Source: an uncultured Cellvibrio sp. (GTDB lineage: Bacteria > Pseudomonadota > Gammaproteobacteria > Pseudomonadales > Cellvibrionaceae). From it: a stretch of DNA of 64,000 bases. The position numbers were made by a program, and so were the translations under genes. Positions 45,354 to 53,973 of the stretch are shown one piece after another. Where the stretch lies: NCBI GenBank assembly GCA_946481095.1, contig CAMLML010000005.1, positions 19,476 through 83,475 on the forward strand. The letters are read 5' to 3'. The stretch's first letter is position 1. The number at the start of each line of letters is the position of its first letter. The notes under the pieces are model-generated. The model saw only the letters and a program-made list of their open reading frames with translations, was not told the origin of the DNA and ran no database searches.

Positions 45354-46261
45354 TGTGGTTTAAAAATTTACGTGTATTTCGTTTAACCCAAAGCTGGACA
45401 CTGACACACGAAGAACTCAATGAAAAATTAAATACATTTTGCTTTAATCCTTGCGGCAGCATGGATTTGTTTCGCTATGGATTTACTCCTCCTTTAGGCC
45501 AGGATTCAGAGGAATTGGTACATTCAACTAACGGACGAATGATGATCTGTGCCAAACGTCAGGAAAAAATTCTACCGAGCGGTGTAATCAAGGAACAAGT
45601 TGAAGAGAAAGTTCTGGCTATTGAAAATGCCGAACAGCGAAAATTAAGTCGCAAAGAAAAACAGAACTTAAAAGATGACATTATTTTTTCACTCTTGCCA
45701 AAAGCGTTTACCCGATCGCGTCTGGATTTTGCTTACATAGATCCAAAAGCCAACTGGATTATAGTCCACAGTGCATCAGCAAAACGAGCTGAAGATTTGA
45801 TGAGCAAATTGCGCGAAGCGCTGGGGTCGCTTCCCTGTATTCCACTCACTACCAAACACTTGCCAACACAAATCATGACACGTTGGTTACGCGAAGCCAA
45901 AGTCGGTAATGAATTGGAATTGGGTGATGAATGTGAGTTGGTTGCCAACAAAGATGGGCGCATTATTCGTTGCAAAAAACAGGATCTCGCCGCTGCTGAA
46001 ATCCGCAATCATCTGGATTTGGGTATGCAGGTAAGTAAACTCACTCTGATCTGGAAAGAATCTGTACACTTTTTGTTAGACGATCAATGTGCAATCAAAC
46101 GTTTAAAATTTGAAGGTGATATCACCGATCCCAATAGTGAACGGCAACCCGAAACCAAAGCCGAACAATTTGATTTGGATTTTTCGATCATGTCATTGGA
46201 AATTGATGCTTTGTTAAAATTATTGATAAAACAATTAGGCGGAATTGACAATACAGATTAA
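45353..46261 (+). CDS. rdgC: recombination-associated protein RdgC
   Basis: A 302-residue nucleoid-associated DNA-binding protein that forms rings on DNA and limits RecA activity. The N-terminal MWFKNLRVFRLT and the central TTKHLPTQIMTRWL are strongly typical. Length matches the E. coli protein (303). Its overlap with the transporter gene suggests one transcript. Confidence 0.95.
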   Translation: MWFKNLRVFRLTQSWTLTHEELNEKLNTFCFNPCGSMDLFRYGFTPPLGQDSEELVHSTNGRMMICAKRQEKILPSGVIKEQVEEKVLAIENAEQRKLSRKEKQNLKDDIIFSLLPKAFTRSRLDFAYIDPKANWIIVHSASAKRAEDLMSKLREALGSLPCIPLTTKHLPTQIMTRWLREAKVGNELELGDECELVANKDGRIIRCKKQDLAAAEIRNHLDLGMQVSKLTLIWKESVHFLLDDQCAIKRLKFEGDITDPNSERQPETKAEQFDLDFSIMSLEIDALLKLLIKQLGGIDNTD

Positions 46262-46305
46262 GAATAGTCAATTAATTCACATTTAACATTACAGGAATCA
46301 TCAAA

Positions 46306-47364
46306 ATGAATGTTGATAGTTTTTTTTCAAAACCAAATATCCGCTTCAGTTTTTTATTACTGGCTTTGACGCTAACTGCCTGTAATCCATCGACATCCGA
46401 CATGCAAAAGCTGGAAGGTTTTGCCCAAGGCACCACTTATCACATCACCTATCTGCCCAATGCCGAACACAAAATAAATCCGAAAGAAATTGAACAGCAA
46501 ATTGCTGCAGAATTTGAACGTATTGATTTGACGCTATCCAATTATCGCGATGATTCAGTCATTGAAAAATTCAACACCAACCAAACTGATCAAGCCATCA
46601 GTGTTGATGCAGAGCTGGTCAAACTGGTTGAACAGGCACGTAGTGTTTACCAGGCCAGCAACGGTTGTTACGATTTGACCATCAAACCTTTATTTGATTT
46701 GTGGGGATTCAAAAAGGAGGTTTTTTCTCCTCCTTCCGATGAGGATTTATCGCTTGCCATGTCAACCATCGGCATGAATTATTTGCAAACGGTGGATACA
46801 ACTCATTTACGTAAAATGATTCCCAAATTACGTATTGATATTTCATCAATAGGGCAAGGTTACACAGTTTCACGCATGGCAGCGATTTTGGAAAATCACA
46901 AAGTGGAAAGTTATTTAGTCGAAATCGGCGGCGAATTAAAAACCAAAGGTAAAAAGCCCAATGGTGAGCCATGGAAAATCGCACTGGAAAAACCATTACC
47001 CAATGAACGCAAACTTCACAAAATTGTGTCATTCGATTCGGGCGAAGCTTATGCATTAATGGCATCAGGCACCTATCGCCATTATTTCGACAGCAAAGGC
47101 AAACGCTACAGCCACATAATCGACGCCAGAACCGGCAAACCCATCGAACACAACACAGTATCAGTCGCCGTTTTAAACCCTGACCCAACTATCGCTGATG
47201 CATGGTCAACGGCCCTGCTCTGCCTGGGTTCACAAGAAGGTTTGAAAATCGCCAATCAAAACAACATCACCGCTTTATTTATTGACGATCAGAATGGTCA
47301 ATTGGTTGAACGCAATTCAAAAGGGTTTAATGAATTGCAAGGAATTAGTTTTAGCGAGCCTTGA
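46306..47364 (+). CDS. apbE: FAD:protein FMN transferase (ApbE), lipoprotein form
   Basis: A 352-residue ApbE with a lipoprotein signal (lipobox LTAC), acting in the periplasm on exported flavoproteins such as NqrB/C and RnfG/D. Conserved parts are GTTYHITY, SNYRDDSVIEKFN, the IDISSIGQGYTVSRMA loop and YSHIIDARTGKPI. It is a separate paralogue from the signal-less apbE at 41.2 kb, and no nqr or rnf genes are visible in the window. Confidence 0.93.
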   Translation: MNVDSFFSKPNIRFSFLLLALTLTACNPSTSDMQKLEGFAQGTTYHITYLPNAEHKINPKEIEQQIAAEFERIDLTLSNYRDDSVIEKFNTNQTDQAISVDAELVKLVEQARSVYQASNGCYDLTIKPLFDLWGFKKEVFSPPSDEDLSLAMSTIGMNYLQTVDTTHLRKMIPKLRIDISSIGQGYTVSRMAAILENHKVESYLVEIGGELKTKGKKPNGEPWKIALEKPLPNERKLHKIVSFDSGEAYALMASGTYRHYFDSKGKRYSHIIDARTGKPIEHNTVSVAVLNPDPTIADAWSTALLCLGSQEGLKIANQNNITALFIDDQNGQLVERNSKGFNELQGISFSEP

Positions 47365-47412
47365 TTGTCGAATTAATATATCTGTTAAATTAATTTTTTT
47401 GACTCATACGAA

Positions 47413-47928
47413 ATGAAAACCAATTACATAGCACCCGGACACCGGTTGATTTTAAGAAAACCGAATTCCGATGATCTTGAAAAAATTAAAGAGCTATATG
47501 AAAAAAGCATTTCGATCCATACTCCCTGGGCATACGCACCTGAAAATTATCAAACCTATCTGGAACAGGAAAATCGCTATTTTGTTTGCTTATCTGAAAC
47601 TGGCGATATTGTTGGCACTTTCAATATATCGGGAATAGTACGTGGCTATTTTCAATCGGCTTATTTAGGTTACGAGGTATTCAACCCTCATCAAGGAAAA
47701 GGCTACATGAGCGAAGGAATCAAATTACTTTTAAAAGAAGCTTTTGAAACTTTGAAACTACACCGTTTGGAAGCAAACATTCAACCGGAAAATACAGCTT
47801 CTATTCGCCTTGTTTCCAAAGCAGGTTTTACCAAAGAGGGTTTTTCAAAACATTATTTGAAAGTGGGTGGTATTGAGTGGAAAGATCACGAGCGATGGGC
47901 AATTGTTAACAACGTTATGGAAATTTAA
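47413..47928 (+). CDS. GNAT family N-acetyltransferase, RimJ/RimL type
   Basis: A 171-residue acetyltransferase of the RimJ/RimL/Ard1 group: LGYEVFNPHQGKGYMSEGIKLLLKEAF contains the acetyl-CoA loop, and LHRLEANIQPENTASIRLVSKAGFTKEGF is the typical C-terminal segment. It probably acetylates an N-terminal residue of a ribosomal or other protein; the target is not known. Confidence 0.9.
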   Translation: MKTNYIAPGHRLILRKPNSDDLEKIKELYEKSISIHTPWAYAPENYQTYLEQENRYFVCLSETGDIVGTFNISGIVRGYFQSAYLGYEVFNPHQGKGYMSEGIKLLLKEAFETLKLHRLEANIQPENTASIRLVSKAGFTKEGFSKHYLKVGGIEWKDHERWAIVNNVMEI

Positions 47929-48009
47929 ATTATTCGACCAGTTTTCAATCGTGCGGAAGATAAGGAAATTTGTGACCTATGGAATATCTCATAAGTTTTT
48001 AAAATCGAA

Positions 48010-48405
48010 TTAACAATTTTTACAAAACCCGATCAACGCCTTCAACCCATTGTTACGTGATGGCGTCATATGTTTTTGCAGTTGGGATTTTTGTAAAAAA
48101 TCCTCTTCATTCCAGTTGCGAACAAACTCCGGTGATTGACCATTAAGTTGAACCAGAATAATAGCGGCCAAACCTTTAATGAGTTTACTTTGGCTGTCGA
48201 ATAGAAAGTATTGGGTTTCGGATGTTGATTGGGTTTTTATCCAACTATCCACTTCGCAGCCTTTTAATAAATATGCAGGATTTTGTAAGGCAGCTTTGGG
48301 TTTGATCAGATCTGACCATTGTAAAATCAGGCGGTATTTTTCTTGCCAGCTGTTGCTGTTGATCAATAGATTTAAATCGATTGATGATAAATCATCAGGT
48401 TGCAT
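48010..48405 (-). CDS. second SufE-family sulfur acceptor, CsdE-like
   Basis: A 131-residue SufE-fold protein; the acceptor cysteine is in LLKGCEVDSW and the C-terminal PSRNNGLKALI matches SufE family ends. It is more divergent than the sufE of the suf operon and resembles CsdE, which partners with the desulfurase CsdA in E. coli; no csdA is in the window. The ATG at 48405 overlaps the tatD gene end by 11 bases. A TTG upstream is possible. Confidence 0.85.
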   Translation of the reverse strand: MQPDDLSSIDLNLLINSNSWQEKYRLILQWSDLIKPKAALQNPAYLLKGCEVDSWIKTQSTSETQYFLFDSQSKLIKGLAAIILVQLNGQSPEFVRNWNEEDFLQKSQLQKHMTPSRNNGLKALIGFCKNC

Positions 48406-49183
48406 GTTTGATTCCAAATAATGTTTTGGCGTTACTTGTGGTTTGCTCGGCGATTTTGGTTAAAGGTTGCTGTTTCAATTCCGCAAGACATTCCGCTATT
48501 GGCAACAAATTGATTGGTGAATTCATTTTACCTTGCTGCCCCTGTAAAGGCATATCGGGCGCATCGGTTTCCAATAATAAATAATCCAATGGGATTTTTT
48601 TGATGGCCTCGCGGGTTTTATTGGCGCGGTCGTAAGTGATCACCCCACCAACACCCAGATAAAATCCTGCATCAACAAAGGCTTTGGCTTGTTCGTAGCT
48701 GCCACTGAAGGCGTGAATCACACCACGCGATGTGAGTTGGTTTTTTTTGATGATGGCAATTAATTCAGTGTGTGTTTTTCGTGAATGTACAACTATCGGT
48801 TTGGACGATTTTTTAGCGACATCTATATGCAATTGCAAACAGGCAATTTGTGTGGACAAATCCAAATCAATCACAGCATCCAAACCGGTTTCACCTATAG
48901 CGACACAATTTTGTTCTGTCATCACTGCATTTAAATGACGGGATAAATCATCAAGATTCTGATTGATTAAAAAACTGTTGATCCACCAGGGATGAAGACC
49001 CGCTGCCCAGACAAGCCCCGAAAATTTTTCCACAACTTGCTGTACTTGATGCCAGAAGTCGGGGCTAACGGCGGGGATTAATAATTGTGTGATGCCCAAT
49101 GTTTGGGCTTTTGACCAGATCAACTCACGCTGATCATCAAATTCCGCAAAATCAAAATGGCAATGACTGTCAAAAAAATTCAA
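48395..49183 (-). CDS. TatD family metal-dependent hydrolase
   Basis: A 262-residue TIM-barrel metal-dependent hydrolase of the TatD family (3'-5' DNA exonuclease or phosphodiesterase). Metal-binding features are FDSHCHFD at the N-terminus, the GETGLD segment, VHSRKTHTE and LLETDAPDM. It resembles the YjjV subgroup. It overlaps the CsdE-like gene and diverges from a small conserved gene. Confidence 0.9.
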   Translation of the reverse strand: MNFFDSHCHFDFAEFDDQRELIWSKAQTLGITQLLIPAVSPDFWHQVQQVVEKFSGLVWAAGLHPWWINSFLINQNLDDLSRHLNAVMTEQNCVAIGETGLDAVIDLDLSTQIACLQLHIDVAKKSSKPIVVHSRKTHTELIAIIKKNQLTSRGVIHAFSGSYEQAKAFVDAGFYLGVGGVITYDRANKTREAIKKIPLDYLLLETDAPDMPLQGQQGKMNSPINLLPIAECLAELKQQPLTKIAEQTTSNAKTLFGIKHAT

Positions 49184-49246
49184 GGTTGGCTCACTGGCGA
49201 CTTGGGGCTGGTATACTGCGAGGTCGATTAATTTACGCTCTGCATT

Positions 49247-49570
49247 ATGCCTTTAATTATCAAACCGACCAAAACCCGCCGTGAACTGCATGCTGAACTT
49301 CAAGCAGAAGTAGAGGCTTATCTTGAACAAGGCGGGCAAGTGCAGGAAATTCCACGGGGTGCCAGTGGCCGTCCCCTTGGGAGCGGGCCTCTTTATTCTG
49401 TGTTTGAGGGAGAATCTCACGAACAAAGGACTCTGGTTAACGAGGTGGTCGCCGCTATAGAAGCCCGTAAGAAACCCCATCATTCAAAGCCACCCATGTC
49501 GGGACCCAAAAAGCGGGTGATCCTGGATGACTTCGGGCAACCCATTCGCTGGGAATGGGTCAACGAATAA
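49247..49570 (+). CDS. small conserved protein with a GGQVQEI motif
   Basis: A 107-residue soluble, charged protein. I do not assign a family. The segment VEAYLEQGGQVQEIPRG resembles the conserved region of SutA, a small RNA-polymerase-binding protein of Pseudomonas, as I remember that sequence (FL-x-x-GG-K-VQEI); the rest is not alike. The C-terminal part (KKRVILDDFGQPIRWEW) looks like a short beta hairpin. It diverges from tatD, with 63 bases between the starts. Confidence 0.6.
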   Translation: MPLIIKPTKTRRELHAELQAEVEAYLEQGGQVQEIPRGASGRPLGSGPLYSVFEGESHEQRTLVNEVVAAIEARKKPHHSKPPMSGPKKRVILDDFGQPIRWEWVNE

Positions 49571-49578
49571 GAGTGAAA

Positions 49579-49992
49579 TTATTTACTGCCTGTTTTGTTG
49601 GATCGTGAACTATTGTGATCCTGAACACTCACCGCTGTATTAGCTTCAGTAATTGACACATTGAAAACACCAGTAGCATCGGTTGTCATACTGACAGGCT
49701 TATGTGTTCTTTTTCCTGTTGCCAAACCTGAAGCTGCATCACGAGGGCTTTTAACCTGATGATTTAACACGAGAGGAGTGGAAACTGCTTTGCCATCTTT
49801 ATCCGTTTGTTCAACTTTATACTCACCAACTGCCAAATCACTGATCACGCAGGTTGCATTCGGACAAGACACAATTTTGGACTCACCCTTAACATCCGTA
49901 AATTTTAAATAGATATCCGCTGCAAAACCGGGCGCACTAACAACCGCAAAAATACTAAACAAGATTGCCTGAAGAGAAATCATTTTTTTCAT
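49579..49992 (-). CDS. small secreted protein of unknown function
   Basis: A 137-residue protein with a signal peptide (about residues 1-24, ending GFA) and a probable beta-sandwich mature part, IYLKFTDVKGESKIVSCP ... GEYKVEQTDKDGK, similar in style to carboxypeptidase-regulatory-like domains. There are two cysteines close together (SCPNATC). The family is not recognised. The second ATG of the ATGATG pair is preferred because GGAG lies 6 bases before it. Confidence 0.6.
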   Translation of the reverse strand: MKKMISLQAILFSIFAVVSAPGFAADIYLKFTDVKGESKIVSCPNATCVISDLAVGEYKVEQTDKDGKAVSTPLVLNHQVKSPRDAASGLATGKRTHKPVSMTTDATGVFNVSITEANTAVSVQDHNSSRSNKTGSK

Positions 49993-50068
49993 CATAAACT
50001 CCACTTGGGCTAATGACCGGGATTAGTCAAAATCAAGACTAGCAGGGATAACTGAATTGAAAGTGAAG

Positions 50069-51265
50069 CTATTGCGCTGAATCTATCGCGTTATCAATTT
50101 CATCAGGCGACAACACCGGCTTTTGCTCAACAGGGAATGAAATACCCGTAGCTGATGAAGCCGATGTTGATGCAGCGGGTGTTGATTTACGCGTATTGTT
50201 GTTGCCTCTTTGATCCATAACCTGCTGTCTATCCAGGCCTGAATCTACTGCGTTATCCACTTCATCAGCAGACAAGAAAGGATTGGTTGATCGCGAACCT
50301 GTGGAATTTTCAAAACGGGAATTGCCTGACTTGCCTCCATCCTGATTAATCAGTTGTTGCCCATCCAAACCCATTCCACCATTGGTCAAAGCTTCGGCAA
50401 CGGCTTTCTTCAACACAATAATCGCGATGCGCCGGTTAATCGGTTCTGTTGGTTGATCAATTAAATAAGGTGCTGCTGAACCCATGCCCTGCACAGTGGC
50501 CACTTTACTTTCGGGATAGGAACCTTCCAGCAAAGCACGGCGCGCAGCGTTGGCACGGTCAGCGGATAATTCCCAATTGGTGTAGGTTGCATTGGCACCA
50601 TAAGGTGTTGCATCGGTATGACCGGTCACACTGATTTTGTTTTGTACTTTATCCAGAATCGGTGCCAATGCGTGTAATACATCGACGGAATAAGATTTTA
50701 AATTCGCACTGCCCACATCAAACATGGGACGTTGATCTTTATCGACAATTTGAATGCGCAAACCCAGCGCAGTGAAATCAATCAGGATTTGATCTTTAAT
50801 TTGCTGAAACACAGAATCGAGCGCGTTGATTTCCTGTTCCAATTTCTTTTTCAATTCATCCAGCTGTTCCTGCTCACGTTTTTCCAATTGTTTTTTCAAT
50901 TCATCTTCAGGAACATTTTCAGCCGTTTCCGGTTTGGTGTTGTCTTTGTAACCTTCCTTATCACTGGCATCTTCATTTTCAGGCTGATCGGATTGGGATT
51001 GTTGCAAGGGTTGATCCTGTGTAATCAAACCCAAATCCGCACCGCCCTCACCTACTACGTATTCGCTGCCAGGGTCCTGAAAATATCCGGCAATTGCTTG
51101 TTGTTCATTTTGCGATGTACTGCCCAACAACCACATCAATAAAAAGAAGGCCATCATCGCTGTCATAAAATCTGCGAGCGCCACCTTCCATGAACCGCCG
51201 TGGTGACCATGCCCATGTTTCTTTTTTTTGACGATTATCGGTTGTGGTGCCGCGCCCTTTTCCAT
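50069..51265 (-). CDS. motB: flagellar motor stator protein MotB with a duplicated C-terminal tail
   Basis: Peptidoglycan-anchored half of the flagellar stator. It has a basic N-terminus, one transmembrane helix with the proton-binding aspartate in ADFMTAMMAFFLLMWLLG, a coiled-coil linker (about 125-165), and an OmpA-like domain (about 180-295, ISVTGHTDATPYG ... NRRIAIIV). The last 100 residues are unusual: two copies of about 54 residues each with GLD-x-QQ ... LS-x-DE-V/I-DN-A-V/I-DS (ends at about 342 and 396). These resemble the LSQDEIDALL motif of FliM. The ATG at 51265 has AAGG upstream. Only motA is a flagellar neighbour. Confidence 0.9.
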   Translation of the reverse strand: MEKGAAPQPIIVKKKKHGHGHHGGSWKVALADFMTAMMAFFLLMWLLGSTSQNEQQAIAGYFQDPGSEYVVGEGGADLGLITQDQPLQQSQSDQPENEDASDKEGYKDNTKPETAENVPEDELKKQLEKREQEQLDELKKKLEQEINALDSVFQQIKDQILIDFTALGLRIQIVDKDQRPMFDVGSANLKSYSVDVLHALAPILDKVQNKISVTGHTDATPYGANATYTNWELSADRANAARRALLEGSYPESKVATVQGMGSAAPYLIDQPTEPINRRIAIIVLKKAVAEALTNGGMGLDGQQLINQDGGKSGNSRFENSTGSRSTNPFLSADEVDNAVDSGLDRQQVMDQRGNNNTRKSTPAASTSASSATGISFPVEQKPVLSPDEIDNAIDSAQ

Positions 51266-51276
51266 CAATAACTACC

Positions 51277-52131
51277 TTATCTTTTTGCGCGATATTGTTC
51301 TTCCAGTTCTTTAAAACCGGGACGAACACTGTGGTAAATCACCTTACGCCCGAATTCAACCGCAATTTGTGGTGGCACACCATTCATGGATGCCACCAGC
51401 ACTGCTTTGATCGCTTCATAAGCGCGGGATTCTTCCCTTACCATATGGTTGAGATAACTGGCAAAGGGGGCAATAAATCCGTAAGCAAACAAAATCCCCA
51501 ACAGAGTTCCGACCAATGCGGCTGCAACTGAAGCGCCAATCTCAGCGGGAGGACCGCCAATCTTGCCCATGGTAATCACCACACCCAAAACCGCCGCCAC
51601 AATACCGAAGCCGGGTAAACCATCCGCTGCTGTCTGTACTGCCCCGGGAATCAAACCGGCTTCCTGATGATGACCATCCATTTCCTGATCGATCAAGGCT
51701 TCCAATTCATGCGGGGCCATATTGCCTGCAACCATGATGCGCAAGTAATCGCAAATAAATTCCACTATGTGATGGTCTTTCATAATGGTGGGGTAGTTGC
51801 TGAAAATAGGACTGTTCTCCGGCTCTTCAATGTCCCCCTCAATCGCCATCAAACCTTCCCGACGGGTTTTATTAAAAATATCGTAAAGCAGCGTCAGTAA
51901 ATCCATATAAAACTCCTTTTTATATTTGGACGGTTTGATAAGAGTGACGGCAGACTTGATAACACCTATGGAAACAGAAAGAGGATTACCAATAATCATG
52001 GCTCCAAAGGAGGCACCGCAGATGATCATCACCTCAATAGGCGACATTAATACCAACACATTACCGCCGTGAATGGTAAAACCCACACCTATACACCCCA
52101 GTACCACGATAATCCCAATAAAGATATTCAC
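51277..52131 (-). CDS. motA: flagellar motor stator protein MotA
   Basis: Proton-channel subunit of the flagellar stator, with four transmembrane helices. The cytoplasmic loop carries the charged residues that touch FliG (TRREGLMAIEGDIE), and the helix 3-4 region has LPGFGIVAAVLGVVITMGKIGGPPAEIG. The GTG at 52131 is preferred because GGAGG lies five bases before it and it gives the usual 284-residue length; a GTG 15 bases upstream is possible. motB follows after 11 bases. Confidence 0.93.
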   Translation of the reverse strand: MNIFIGIIVVLGCIGVGFTIHGGNVLVLMSPIEVMIICGASFGAMIIGNPLSVSIGVIKSAVTLIKPSKYKKEFYMDLLTLLYDIFNKTRREGLMAIEGDIEEPENSPIFSNYPTIMKDHHIVEFICDYLRIMVAGNMAPHELEALIDQEMDGHHQEAGLIPGAVQTAADGLPGFGIVAAVLGVVITMGKIGGPPAEIGASVAAALVGTLLGILFAYGFIAPFASYLNHMVREESRAYEAIKAVLVASMNGVPPQIAVEFGRKVIYHSVRPGFKELEEQYRAKR

Positions 52132-52284
52132 CGTCACCTCCGCCACTTATTCTTTTTGAGTATAGGCGTGATGAATATGGCTTCAAGGTAGATATGTGCG
52201 CCAAAGCCCTTCTTTACAAACAATAGACATTTATTAGTAAAAACGATTAAATCGCCGACTCGTTTGCATCAACTGGATAGAAAA

Positions 52285-53973
52285 ATGGCAATTATTGGTA
52301 TTGATTTGGGAACCACCAACAGCAGCTGTGGAGTGTGGACTGAACAGGGTGTGAAGTTGATTCCAAATCGTCTGGGTGATTTATTAACACCATCCGTTGT
52401 GGGTCTGGATGATAAAAATAATATTAGCGTTGGCCGCGTCGCCAAAGAAAGATTAATCAGCCACAGCGATAAAACCGTTGCCGTCTTCAAACGACTCATG
52501 GGCACCGAGCACAAAGTTATTTTGGGTAATAAACAATTCACAGCGACTGAATTATCCGCACTTGTACTGCGCTCATTAAAAGAAGATGCCGAAAATTTTT
52601 TAGGTGAAGAAGTCACTGAAGCCGTCATCAGTGTTCCGGCTTATTTTAATGATAATCAACGTCACGCCACCAAAACTGCTGGCGAGTTGGCAGGACTCAA
52701 AGTTGAACGACTGATCAACGAACCCACCGCCGCCGCAATTGCTTACGGATTACATGAAAAACAGGAAGGCACTTTTTTAATTCTGGACATGGGCGGTGGC
52801 ACTTTCGACGTTTCTATTCTGGAGTTTTTTGAAGGTGTCATGGAAGTTCACGCTAGTGCCGGTGATAATTTTTTGGGCGGTGAAGATTTTGTTGATGCAA
52901 TGATTAACGATGTGTTGCAGCAACTTGATATTAATCGACAGTCGCTCTCGGCACAGGAAACCAATCAGTTACTGATGCAAATGGAAACTGCAAAACGCCG
53001 GATTGGAACCAAAGAACAACAAATTTTAATTTTACACATTGCAAAAACCGATCACACTTTCACAGTCACTGATGAGTGGTTTACCAAAATTGCCACTCCA
53101 CTTTTATTGCGAGCCAAACGCCCGATTGAGCGGGCATTAAGCGACGCCAATATGTCGCCCCAGGCAATTGATGATGTGGTTCTGGTTGGCGGTGCAACGC
53201 GTATGGGAATTTTTCGTTCAACCATTGGCCGCATGTTTGGCCGCTTGCCATCCTGTCATCTTGATCCTGATTGTGCGATTACCATGGGCGCCACTATTCA
53301 AGCAGGATTAAAATCCAAAGATAAAGCGCTATCCGATATTGTTCTGACAGATGTTTGCCCTTACACATTAGGCACTGATGTCGTTAACGAAAATACCAAT
53401 GAGGGTGGATATTTTTTACCGATCATTGAACGCAATTCCGTTGTTCCTATTAGCGTCACACGTCGGCTGGTCACTGCACACGATAATCAAAAACAATTGT
53501 CGATTGGCATTTATCAGGGTGAAAACCGTTTGGTCAGTAAAAATATTTTATTGGGCCGATTAACGCTGGATGTTCCACCGGGGCCTGCCGGAAAAGAAGC
53601 GGTTGATGTTCGCTACAGTTACGACATGAATGGCTTGTTGGAAGTCGATGTAAAAGTCGCATCAACCGGAAAAAGTATTAACAAAGTGATTGAACAATCA
53701 CCCGGCAGTCTGACAGCTGAAGAAAAAGAAAAAGCGCGATTGCGTTTGGCTGCATTAAAATTTCATCCTCGCGATCAGGAAACCAATCGCGCACTGCTTG
53801 CACGGGGAGAACGGCTTTATGAGTCCAGCCTCGGTGAAAAACGCGAAAAAATTGCACAGATAATGGCTGATTTCGATCATATATTGGAAAAACAAAACCC
53901 GGTTGAAATTAAAAAAGCAGTCGCACAGTTGGAAATTTTATTTAACCAATTGGATACCGAGGAATGGTTGTAA
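52285..53973 (+). CDS. hscC: Hsp70-family chaperone HscC
   Basis: A 562-residue Hsp70 of the HscC (Hsc62) type, shorter than DnaK. The nucleotide-binding domain has IGIDLGTTNSS, the ILDMGGGTFDVSILE phosphate loop and VLVGGATRMG; a shortened substrate-binding domain follows from about residue 370 (SVVPISVTRR). HscC has narrow client specificity and works with J proteins DjlB/DjlC in E. coli. Here a J-domain protein gene follows with no gap, so the pairing is conserved. The ATG at 52285 gives the family start. Confidence 0.92.
   Translation: MAIIGIDLGTTNSSCGVWTEQGVKLIPNRLGDLLTPSVVGLDDKNNISVGRVAKERLISHSDKTVAVFKRLMGTEHKVILGNKQFTATELSALVLRSLKEDAENFLGEEVTEAVISVPAYFNDNQRHATKTAGELAGLKVERLINEPTAAAIAYGLHEKQEGTFLILDMGGGTFDVSILEFFEGVMEVHASAGDNFLGGEDFVDAMINDVLQQLDINRQSLSAQETNQLLMQMETAKRRIGTKEQQILILHIAKTDHTFTVTDEWFTKIATPLLLRAKRPIERALSDANMSPQAIDDVVLVGGATRMGIFRSTIGRMFGRLPSCHLDPDCAITMGATIQAGLKSKDKALSDIVLTDVCPYTLGTDVVNENTNEGGYFLPIIERNSVVPISVTRRLVTAHDNQKQLSIGIYQGENRLVSKNILLGRLTLDVPPGPAGKEAVDVRYSYDMNGLLEVDVKVASTGKSINKVIEQSPGSLTAEEKEKARLRLAALKFHPRDQETNRALLARGERLYESSLGEKREKIAQIMADFDHILEKQNPVEIKKAVAQLEILFNQLDTEEWL

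Noticed and set aside
46709..47188. A 159-codon minus-strand open frame inside apbE
   Set aside because: The translated product is cysteine- and arginine-rich noise antisense to a conserved gene.
52132..52284. Sigma-28 (FliA) promoter for motAB
   Set aside because: A TAAAG segment exists on the minus strand, but no GCCGATAA-like -10 is found at the required spacing.
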